From Bauldia sp. (GTDB lineage: Bacteria; Pseudomonadota; Alphaproteobacteria; Rhizobiales; Kaistiaceae): a stretch of DNA of 64,000 nt. The first letter of the stretch is position 1. Each line of letters begins with the position of its first letter. Below the pieces are notes generated by a model. That model saw only the letters and a list, made by a program, of their open reading frames with translations, had not been told where the DNA came from and made no database searches. Positions 57,372 through 64,000 of this stretch are shown piece by piece. A program made the translations under genes and the position numbers. Location: contig JANQRX010000005.1 of the NCBI GenBank assembly GCA_028284325.1, positions 434,001 through 498,000 of the forward strand, in the 5' to 3' direction.

Positions 57372-58049
57372 GTGAGACCCGGCGTTCTCCTCGTCCTGGC
57401 GCTGCTGCCGCTGGCCGCGTGTAGCACCACCACGGCCACGGATTCGACCTTCACCGGGTCGCCACGCCTGTCGCTGGTCGGCGAGGGCATTGACGTCAAG
57501 CGCGCGCCGCTGCCGGCGCATCATGCCCGCGACGACGTCAGGTCGGCCAACTCTCTGTGGTCGCACGACAATCCAGGCCTCTACCGCGATCGCCGCGCCC
57601 ACCGGGTCGGCGACATCCTGACGGTCAACATCGACATCGACGACCGTGCCCAGTTCGACAACACGTCCGAGCGCTCCAAGGGCGGCAACGTCATTGCCGA
57701 CTTTGCAACCAAGCTGTTGTGGGGCTTCGGCAGCTCGCCGCAGGAGGGCGACGCCTCGGGTGACCTCTCGGCCGGTGGCAAGGTCAGCGCCACCGGTGCG
57801 GGCAAGATCGATCGTTCCGAGCGCCTGTCGCTCTCCATCGCCGCGATCGTGACGGAGGTGCTCCCGGACGGGAACCTGCTCATCGCCGGCTCCCAGGAGG
57901 TCCGCGTCAACCGCGAGGTGCGGGTCCTCAACATCGCCGGCATCGTCCGTCCGCTCGATATCAACGGCGCGAACCAGATCTCCTACGAGAAGATCGCGGA
58001 GGCCCGCATCTCGTACGGCGGCCGTGGCAAGCTCAGCGTGGTGCAGTGA
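57372..58049 (+). CDS. flgH: Flagellar L-ring lipoprotein FlgH
   Basis: 225 residues from the GTG at 57372. Lipoprotein signal with lipobox LPLAACS (Cys near 18). RSANSLWSHDNPGLYRDRRA, HRVGDILTVNIDIDD and LIAGSQEVRVNREVRVLNIAG (in part) are the FlgH landmarks. It forms the outer-membrane ring. Confidence 0.95.
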   Translation: MRPGVLLVLALLPLAACSTTTATDSTFTGSPRLSLVGEGIDVKRAPLPAHHARDDVRSANSLWSHDNPGLYRDRRAHRVGDILTVNIDIDDRAQFDNTSERSKGGNVIADFATKLLWGFGSSPQEGDASGDLSAGGKVSATGAGKIDRSERLSLSIAAIVTEVLPDGNLLIAGSQEVRVNREVRVLNIAGIVRPLDINGANQISYEKIAEARISYGGRGKLSVVQ

Positions 58050-58055
58050 CGACCG

Positions 58056-58583
58056 ATGGCTGAAACGACCGAAACCAGCGACAAGGGCAAGGGCCCGTCC
58101 GGCGACGGCAAGGCCAAAGGGGGCGGCCTGATGGGGTTGCTCGTCGCCTTCGGCGGCGTCACGGTCCTGGCGCTGGGTGCCGGGCTCGGCCTCGGCAGTT
58201 GGACGGCCGGCCAGATCGGCGCCGCCCAGGCCGAGCAGCAGATCACCCTGGAAGCCGATGCCACCGAGTCGACCTCGAACTATGGCGGCGAGATCGGCAT
58301 CACGGCGGTGGAAGCGGTCGTGACCAATCTGGCATCGCCGTCCAACGTCTGGGTGCGGCTCGAGTCGGCGATCATCTATCACCGCGACGAGGTGGAGAAC
58401 CCCGACCATACGGCCGGTGAAATCCGCCAGGACATCCTGGCCTATCTCCGCACCCTGCATCTGGCGCAACTGGAGAGCCCCAGCGCGCTCCAGCATCTGC
58501 GCGAAGACCTGAACGAGCGCGTGAAGTTGCGGACCCGGGACAAGGTCGACGAACTCGTGATCCAGGCGCTGATCGTCCAATGA
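58056..58583 (+). CDS. fliL: Flagellar basal-body protein FliL
   Basis: 175 residues. Polar Lys/Gly-rich cytoplasmic tail, one membrane helix (about 25-48) and a periplasmic stomatin-like domain (about 75-175) ending with ERVKLRTRDKVDELVIQALI. It associates with the stator and rod. Coupled to fliP by a 4-base overlap. Confidence 0.93.
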   Translation: MAETTETSDKGKGPSGDGKAKGGGLMGLLVAFGGVTVLALGAGLGLGSWTAGQIGAAQAEQQITLEADATESTSNYGGEIGITAVEAVVTNLASPSNVWVRLESAIIYHRDEVENPDHTAGEIRQDILAYLRTLHLAQLESPSALQHLREDLNERVKLRTRDKVDELVIQALIVQ

Positions 58584-59395
58584 GCCGACCGAACCACCAC
58601 CCGTGGCGGCGGCTCGGCCGGCCGCTCGTCCTCGCCGGCGTCACGCTCGCCGTGTCGGCCGGTGCGGCACACGCGCAGGCCGATCTCCTGAGCGGTCTCA
58701 TCCCGTCCGGCGATGCGACCGTCAGCGGCCGCATCATCCAGCTCATCGTGATCCTGACCGCGCTGTCGGTGGCGCCGGGGCTCCTGATCATGGTGACGAG
58801 CTTCACCCGGTTCGTAATCGCGCTGTCGTTCCTGCGGTCGGGGCTTGGTCTGCAAAGCACGCCGGCCAATCTCGTCCTCATCAGCCTGGCGCTGTTCATG
58901 ACCTTCTACGTCATGGCGCCGACCTTCGATCGCGCCTGGACCGAGGGCATGCAGCCGCTGATGGACGGCAAGATCACCGAGGAGCAGGCGTTCGGGAAGG
59001 TCACCGAGCCGTTTCGCGAGTTCATGATCGGCCAGGTGAAGCCGAAGGACCTGCAAATGTTCGCCGATCTCGCGGCCGAGACCCAGGGCGGGGTCCGCTA
59101 CGCCGCGATCGAACCCGATATCCTCAACGACGGCGAGGAGTCGATCGACAATGTGGACTTCCGGATCCTGATCCCCGCCTTCATGGTGTCGGAGCTGCGG
59201 CGGGCGTTCGAGATCGGCTTTTTGATCGTCCTGCCGTTCCTGGTGATCGATCTGATCGTGGGCACGCTGGTGATGTCGATGGGCATGATGATGATGCCAC
59301 CGGTCGTTCTGGCGCTGCCGTTCAAGATCCTGTTCTTCATCCTGATCGACGGCTGGACGCTGGTTGTCGGCGGCCTGGTCCGCTCCGTCATGTGA
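58580..59395 (+). CDS. fliP: Flagellar export gate protein FliP
   Basis: 271 residues. Cleavable signal peptide (residues 1-33), then four membrane helices. PGLLIMVTSFTRFVIALSFL and the signature around LVIDLIVGTLVMSMGMMMMP identify FliP, the main component of the FliPQR gate. Last gene of the long plus-strand arm; a hairpin-rich gap of 191 bases follows. Confidence 0.96.
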   Translation: MSRPNHHPWRRLGRPLVLAGVTLAVSAGAAHAQADLLSGLIPSGDATVSGRIIQLIVILTALSVAPGLLIMVTSFTRFVIALSFLRSGLGLQSTPANLVLISLALFMTFYVMAPTFDRAWTEGMQPLMDGKITEEQAFGKVTEPFREFMIGQVKPKDLQMFADLAAETQGGVRYAAIEPDILNDGEESIDNVDFRILIPAFMVSELRRAFEIGFLIVLPFLVIDLIVGTLVMSMGMMMMPPVVLALPFKILFFILIDGWTLVVGGLVRSVM

Positions 59396-59586
59396 CCGCC
59401 GCACCAGTAAGGTTACGGTAACGTATTCCTGCCACATTTGCGGCATGGCAGGTTGGCTGCTCGCGCAAGAGCAGTTGGAGCCGTTCTCACCGAATGGCCG
59501 CACCAAAGGCATGACGCCGTCCCGCCATACCGGTGAAAGCCCGGTATGTCCTTGTAGCTAGTAACAACGGGACTGAAGGAAACGTC
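59396..59586 (+). promoter_or_regulatory. Flagellin upstream region: sigma-54-like element and leader hairpins
   Basis: TGGCAGG-TTGG-CTGCT at 59446-59461 matches about 10 of 12 fixed positions of the -24/-12 consensus TGGCACG-N4-TTGCW. Also present are a perfect GTTAC-G-GTAAC repeat (59412-59422) and two hairpins: CCTGCCA...TGGCAGG (59428-59452) and CTGCTC-GCGCAA-GAGCAG (59457-59474). The first hairpin overlaps the -24 box. The region could hold the fliP-operon end, the flagellin promoter and an FlbT-responsive leader. Sigma-54 use for flagellin is known in Caulobacter and Rhodobacter, not generally in Rhizobium, so the promoter call is tentative. Confidence 0.45.
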
Positions 59587-60516
59587 ATGTCGAGTCTTCT
59601 GACCAACACCTCGGCGATGGTCGCGCTGCAGACGCTGCGCAACATCAACGCCGACCTCGACCAAACCAACAATCGTGTTTCGACCGGCCTGCGGATCAAC
59701 TCGGCCGCAGACAGCGCCGCCTACTGGGCCATTGCGACGACCACCAAGTCGGACAACGGCTCGCTGTCGACGGTGAAGGACGCTCTCGGCCTGGGCGCGT
59801 CCGCCGTCGAGGTTGCGACCCTCGGCCTGACCTCCGTCAAGGAGTCGCTCGAGGCCATCAAGGATCTGCTGGTCACGGCTCTCGAGCCGGGCGTCGATCG
59901 CGCCGTCATCCAGCAGGACATCGCGGCCCGCATCTCCGACATTTCCAGCAAGGCGGCGAGCAGCACGTTCAACAACGACAACTGGCTGTCCGTCGATTCG
60001 GCCGCCACCGGCTTCAACGCCACCAAGAGCATCGTCGCCTCGTTCACGCGTTCGGGCTCGACAGTGTCGGTGGGTACGATCGATGTCAGCGTCACCGCGA
60101 TCAAGCTGTACGATCCGGCCGGTACCGGCCCTGCCGAAGGCATCATCGACAAGTCACGGACCAATGGCGGTACGAGCCTCGCGGTGTCGGCGATCGACAT
60201 CTCCGCCCTGACCGACTCGGCCGCGCATCTGACGACCCTGGGCGAGACGATCAACATCGCCCAGGCCGCGCTCGACGACGTGACCTCGGCGCTCACGGCG
60301 GTCGGTGCCTCGGCCACTCGGATCGAATCGCAGCAGAACTTCATCAAGGCCCTGATGGACGCCAATACGCGGGCCGTCGGTGCGCTCGTCGATGCCAACA
60401 TGGAAGAGGAATCGACCCGGCTGAAGGCCCTGCAGACGCAGCAGCAGCTCGCCGTCCAGTCGCTGTCGATCGCCAACGCCGGCTCGCAGAACATCCTGGC
60501 CCTGTTCAGGAACTAA
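59587..60516 (+). CDS. Flagellin
   Basis: 309 residues from the ATG at 59587, with AAGGAA upstream. N-terminal D0/D1 (SSLLTNTSAMVALQTLRNIN, STGLRINSAADSAAYWAIAT) and C-terminal D1/D0 (LGETINIAQAALDDVTSAL, ANMEEESTRLKALQTQQQLA, AGSQNILALFRN) are complete, with a modest variable centre. Export is through the FlhA/FliPQR channel. Only one flagellin is seen here. Likely controlled after transcription by FlaF/FlbT. A terminator follows. Confidence 0.96.
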   Translation: MSSLLTNTSAMVALQTLRNINADLDQTNNRVSTGLRINSAADSAAYWAIATTTKSDNGSLSTVKDALGLGASAVEVATLGLTSVKESLEAIKDLLVTALEPGVDRAVIQQDIAARISDISSKAASSTFNNDNWLSVDSAATGFNATKSIVASFTRSGSTVSVGTIDVSVTAIKLYDPAGTGPAEGIIDKSRTNGGTSLAVSAIDISALTDSAAHLTTLGETINIAQAALDDVTSALTAVGASATRIESQQNFIKALMDANTRAVGALVDANMEEESTRLKALQTQQQLAVQSLSIANAGSQNILALFRN

Positions 60517-60549
60517 GCAGCCCACACGACTTCAGTCTCTCAGTCAGAT

Positions 60550-60580
60550 GGCCGCGTCCCTTCGGGGGCGCGGCCTTCTT
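60550..60580 (+). terminator. Rho-independent terminator after flagellin
   Basis: GGCCGCGTCCC, a TTCG tetraloop and GGGGCGCGGCC form an 11-bp stem (one G-T pair), followed by TTCTTCATT. It is 34 bases after the flagellin stop. Confidence 0.85.
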
Positions 60581-60697
60581 CATTGTCGTCCTGATCACAG
60601 GCCCCCTGGCAATCTCCGCGCAAGGTTCCGACGGCACATTTCCGTCGGGGTGCACCGTCGCACCCGACGCATGGCCGTATCAGGGAGTCTGGGTGCG

Positions 60698-62326
60698 ATG
60701 GGGCGTGAGCAAGCCGAGAAACTGTGGGACAGCCTCCTGGGGCTCGGGACACGCCGGCTGATCGCGCTCGCCTTTGTGGGCCTCGCGGTCATGGGCATCG
60801 TTGGTGTCGGCGGCTACATCCTCAGCCGGCCGCAGCAGGAGGTGCTCTACAGCGGTCTGTCGCGCGACGACGTGGCGCGGATCGGCACCGCGCTGCGGGA
60901 CGTGGGGATCGATTTCGACGTCAACGCCGACGGCGAGACCGTGTTCGTTCGCTACGGCGATACCGCGCGGGCGCGCATGCTGCTCGCCGAAAAGGGCCTG
61001 CCGCAGAACGCCGACGCCGGCTACGAGATTTTCAACCAGATCGGCGCTTTCGGCCTGACCTCCTTCATGCAGGGCGTGACCAAGACGCGGGCGCTGGAGG
61101 GCGAACTGTCGCGCAGCATCCAGAGCCTCAGCGGTATCCACTCGGCGCGGGTGCATCTGGTGCTTCCCGATCCGGGCTCGTTCCGAAGCGATCGCCAGCC
61201 CGGTTCTGCCTCGGTCGTGATCGCTACCGAAATGCCCACCGACGCAACCCCGGCGGAAGCGATCCGGCATCTCGTCGCCGCGGCGGTGCCAGGCCTGTCG
61301 ATCGACAACGTGACGGTGCTCAACACCGCCGGCACGGTGCTGGCTTCCGGCGACGACATGGAAAGCGCCTCGGGCGGGCGTATGGCGCTGGTGACGCAGA
61401 CGGTGGCGCAGGACATCGAGGCCAAGATCCGGCGCACGCTGACGCCCTATCTCGGTGTCGACAACTTCCAGGTCAGCGTCGTTCCGCTGCTCAACATGGA
61501 CCGCAGGACCATCAGCGAGACGATCTTCGATCCCAAGTCGCGGGTCGAACGGTCGGTGCGCACGATCCGCGAAAACGCGCTGGCGCTCGACTCCGTTACC
61601 GACACGCCGGCCTCGGTCCAGACCGGCCTGCCGGAGCAGGCCGGCGCGCAGGGTCCCGCCGAATCCGGGCGGAACTCCAACGAAACCAAGGAGCGCCGCG
61701 AGGAACTGACCAACTACGAGGTGTCGACCAAGACCATCGAGACCGCCAGCGAGGGCTTCGAGATCGAGCAACTGTCGATCGCCGTGCTGGTCAACAAGGT
61801 GCGCCTGGCCGCCGCCGCGAACGACGCCACCGATCCGACGCCGGTCGAGCATCAGCTGATGGACATCGAACAGCTCGTCGCCTCGGCCTCCGGGTTCAAC
61901 GCGCCGCGGGGCGATCAGCTCAAGGTCGCAGCGGTCGCCTTCGTCGACAGTGCGCCGGAAGCTCTCCCGGAGCCCGGCCTCATGGCCTCGGTGGTCGAGC
62001 AGTTCGGCTCGGTGATCAACGCCGTCGCGCTGATCGTGGTGGCCCTGATCGCCGTGTTCCTGGGGCTGAGGCCCGCGATCAACACCATCCTGACCCAGCA
62101 GGTTCCCGCCGCGCCCGCACAACCGGCCCTGCCGCGTAACGAAGAGGGCGCCGCCGCCGCGCCGCCGCCTGCGGCTAACGCGCCTGGCGACGCCAACCTG
62201 ATCGAGGATGTGACGCGCAACCTGGAACAGGCGCCGCACAAGCGTCTCGAACAAATCGTCGAGCTCGATGAGGAGCAGGCCGCCGCCATCCTTCGCCAAT
62301 GGCTCAGGCAGGATGAGGCCGCCTAG
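60698..62326 (+). CDS. fliF: Flagellar MS-ring protein FliF
   Basis: 542 residues from the ATG at 60698 with GGGAG upstream; earlier in-frame starts (60671, 60548) lie in non-conserved sequence next to the terminator. Two membrane helices (near 25-45 and about 450-470) flank a periplasmic region with the YscJ/FliF motif LYSGLSRDDVARIGTALRDV and RVHLVLPDPGSF. The C-terminal tail (LEQIVELDEEQAAAILRQWL) binds FliG. FliF builds the base on which rotor and export gate assemble. Confidence 0.95.
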   Translation: MGREQAEKLWDSLLGLGTRRLIALAFVGLAVMGIVGVGGYILSRPQQEVLYSGLSRDDVARIGTALRDVGIDFDVNADGETVFVRYGDTARARMLLAEKGLPQNADAGYEIFNQIGAFGLTSFMQGVTKTRALEGELSRSIQSLSGIHSARVHLVLPDPGSFRSDRQPGSASVVIATEMPTDATPAEAIRHLVAAAVPGLSIDNVTVLNTAGTVLASGDDMESASGGRMALVTQTVAQDIEAKIRRTLTPYLGVDNFQVSVVPLLNMDRRTISETIFDPKSRVERSVRTIRENALALDSVTDTPASVQTGLPEQAGAQGPAESGRNSNETKERREELTNYEVSTKTIETASEGFEIEQLSIAVLVNKVRLAAAANDATDPTPVEHQLMDIEQLVASASGFNAPRGDQLKVAAVAFVDSAPEALPEPGLMASVVEQFGSVINAVALIVVALIAVFLGLRPAINTILTQQVPAAPAQPALPRNEEGAAAAPPPAANAPGDANLIEDVTRNLEQAPHKRLEQIVELDEEQAAAILRQWLRQDEAA

Positions 62327-62331
62327 TTACT

Positions 62332-62949
62332 ATGGCGACGGCGCTGGCCCAGCATCTGCCGCACTTTGCGCTGCATCCGCCGCGCAGGATCAAGCCGGCG
62401 CCGGAGGCGCCGGTCGCAGCCGATACAGCGCAGGCGTCGCTGGAGGATCTGCTGGCGGCGGCGCGCGAAGAGGGGCGCGTGGCCGGCCTGGAGGAAGCGC
62501 GGATCAGGTTCGACGCCGAACTCGAGGAAGAGCGCGCGGGCTTCGCGTTCAGGATCGAGGAACAGCACCAGCTTCTCAACGAGCAGGTCGCCGACCGGAT
62601 GGGTGAGCAGATCGCCCGGGAGATCGATCGGGCCGCGGCGACCGTCGGCGACCATGTGGGCGCGGTCCTGCGTCCGCTGGTCGACACGGCCGTGCGGGAT
62701 CGCGCGGTCGCGGAGGTGGTCGGGGTCGTGAAACGGCTCCTGACCACCGGCGACGCCCTGACGTTCAGGGTGTCCGGACCGGAGGCGCTGATCGAGCGCA
62801 TGCGGGAGCGTGACGACCTGCCCGTCGACCGCATGACCTTCGAGGCCGCGGAGACGGCGGACCTTGTCGTGGCGGTCGACGAGACGGTGATCGAGACCGG
62901 GCTCGGCGCGTGGCAGGACCTGATGGGTCGCGCGGGCGGCGATGACTGA
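62332..62949 (+). CDS. FliH-like export ATPase regulator
   Basis: 205 residues. A charged coiled-coil centre (AREEGRVAGLEEARIRFDAE, ELEEERAGFAFRIEEQHQLL) and an alpha/beta C-terminal domain (ADRMGEQIAREIDRAAATVG, PVDRMTFEAAETADLVVAVD) match the FliH/HrpE pattern, though similarity is low, as is usual for FliH. It would hold FliI at the export gate. It lies 5 bases after fliF and overlaps motB by 8 bases. Confidence 0.8.
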   Translation: MATALAQHLPHFALHPPRRIKPAPEAPVAADTAQASLEDLLAAAREEGRVAGLEEARIRFDAELEEERAGFAFRIEEQHQLLNEQVADRMGEQIAREIDRAAATVGDHVGAVLRPLVDTAVRDRAVAEVVGVVKRLLTTGDALTFRVSGPEALIERMRERDDLPVDRMTFEAAETADLVVAVDETVIETGLGAWQDLMGRAGGDD

Positions 62950-64000
62950 GAACGCCCATCCCGAACTGATCATCGTCAAGCGTCCCATGGAGGACGAGCA
63001 CGAGAGTCACAGCTCGGCCTGGAAGGTCGCGCATGCGGACTTCATGACCGCCATGATGGCGTTCTTTCTCATCATGTGGCTGATCAACGTCACCGACGAC
63101 GAGGTGCGCAAGGGCATTTCCGCCTACTTCAATCCGATCAAGCTGTCGGATGGCGTGACCGACCTCAAGGGCCTGAGCAAGCCGACCTCCGGCGAGGAGA
63201 AACGCAAGCACACCAAGCCCGGTCGCGTTGCCGAGTCCCCGGATGCGTTCAACCCCGTCAAGCTGTCCGAGGCGCGCGGCGCCGGCGCGGCGGCGAGCGG
63301 CGACAAGGGCAAGGCGGCGGCCGCCGCTGCTGCGGGGGGTGCGGGCTCCGGTCATACGGCGCCGGAGGCCGGCCTCGGCGCCGAAAAATCGTTGCACGAC
63401 GAGCATGCTGCCGGTGGCGGTGAGACCGCAAGCATCGCCGACACCCAAGGCGCAGGCGCTTTCGGCGAGGACGAGGCCGCCAAGGCGGCCGGCACCACCG
63501 ACGCCCATGGCACGCCGACGGGCAAGAAAGGGAATAGCGACAACGAGCTCGAGGCCGTTGCCTTCCAGGACCCCTACGCCGTTCTCGCCCGGATCGCGGA
63601 GGACTACGCCGAGGGCGGCGCTTCGACGGTCGACGTCATCGTCGGCGACATGCGGCAACCGGGCGTGACGGGGGGCGAGATCGATCGCGATCCGTTCGAC
63701 CCGGCCTATTGGCAGACCGCCCCGGCCTATCCGGCGGTGACCGAAACGCCCGGCGAACCAGGCACGTTCGATCCGCTGCCGGAGGCGGTCCAGCTGGACG
63801 CGGCGGCGATCGACAACTTCGAGTCCGTCGGTGGCGAGGCGGCCGAGCCGCCGGCTGCGGATGCCGTGCCAGAGGAACCTGCGACCCCGATCGAACTTGC
63901 CGAGAGCGCCGAACAGCCGTCCGCCGGAGCGGCCCAACACGTGGCCGCAGCCGAGAGCCCAACCGACGCACCGGAGGCCGGGGAACCGCCGCCGGAGGTC
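62942..64000 (+). CDS. motB: Flagellar motor stator protein MotB, N-terminal part (cut by window end)
   Basis: 353 codons before the window ends, no stop. The cytoplasmic tail and single membrane helix are clear: WKVAHADFMTAMMAFFLIMW, with the proton-binding Asp at residue 33. There follows a plug-like region and a very long Ala/Gly/Glu/Pro-rich segment (about 95-353). The OmpA-like peptidoglycan-binding domain must lie beyond the edge. The long linker is typical of Hyphomicrobiales MotB. The start overlaps the end of the fliH-like gene. Confidence 0.93.
   Translation, partial: MTENAHPELIIVKRPMEDEHESHSSAWKVAHADFMTAMMAFFLIMWLINVTDDEVRKGISAYFNPIKLSDGVTDLKGLSKPTSGEEKRKHTKPGRVAESPDAFNPVKLSEARGAGAAASGDKGKAAAAAAAGGAGSGHTAPEAGLGAEKSLHDEHAAGGGETASIADTQGAGAFGEDEAAKAAGTTDAHGTPTGKKGNSDNELEAVAFQDPYAVLARIAEDYAEGGASTVDVIVGDMRQPGVTGGEIDRDPFDPAYWQTAPAYPAVTETPGEPGTFDPLPEAVQLDAAAIDNFESVGGEAAEPPAADAVPEEPATPIELAESAEQPSAGAAQHVAAAESPTDAPEAGEPPPEV

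Overview
The window looks like chromosome of a high-GC alphaproteobacterium of the order Hyphomicrobiales (Rhizobiales). The basis is gene order: an atpHAGDC operon without the Fo genes, an rplU-rpmA / GNAT / obgE / proBA / nadD / rsfS / rlmH / envC-like / ctpA / yibQ-like / rppH block, and a flagellar locus containing flaF, flbT, motE and a DUF1217 gene. I cannot name the genus from sequence alone.

Layout. (1) 1-8,920: mixed accessory and housekeeping genes: the N-terminal part of a secreted protein, a LysE-type exporter, dihydrolipoyl dehydrogenase, a MITE-like inverted-repeat element, a Nudix hydrolase, a secreted peptidoglycan-binding protein, a caspase-fold protein and an EamA transporter. 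(2) 8,960-13,671: xerC, a SUMF1-fold protein and transaldolase on the minus strand, facing priA on the plus strand. (3) 13,865-18,774: F1-ATPase operon. (4) 18,778-31,815: a mostly minus-strand housekeeping block (rppH, yibQ-like, ctpA, envC-like, rlmH, rsfS, nadD, proA, proB, obgE, two GNAT acetyltransferases, rpmA, rplU), with one EamA transporter on the plus strand. rplU has an unusual C-terminal extension, a consensus sigma-70 promoter, and a strong terminator behind rpmA. (5) 32,055-34,809: a tRNA-Ser(CGA) followed by a clearly A+T-rich insertion. It encodes a SAMHD1/dGTPase-type HD phosphohydrolase and a small partner protein. This is the only obviously foreign segment and the best candidate for an undescribed (possibly defence) system. 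(6) 34,810-64,000: a BLUF photoreceptor, then a large flagellar locus split into two divergent arms at about 48.4 kb. The minus arm is DUF1217-flgF-fliI-flgE-flgK-flgL-flaF-flbT-flgD-fliQ-flhA-fliR-fliJ-like-flgJ-like-flgN-like-small membrane protein. The plus arm is motA-fliM-fliN-fliG-flhB-unknown-flgB-flgC-fliE-flgG-flgA-flgI-motE-flgH-fliL-fliP, then flagellin, fliF, fliH-like and motB (cut by the window edge).

Together the flagellar genes give the MS-ring, C-ring, export gate, rod, P- and L-rings, hook, hook-filament junction, one flagellin, its regulators FlaF/FlbT and the MotA/MotB stator. motC, fliK, the cap and the master regulators are not in the window. Most genes overlap by ATGA/GTGA/TTGA or lie within a few bases, indicating translational coupling. 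Regulatory DNA worth noting includes a bipartite inverted repeat between the divergent flagellar arms and a sigma-54-like element with hairpins ahead of flagellin. Product calls rest on motif recognition by eye; no database search was run.
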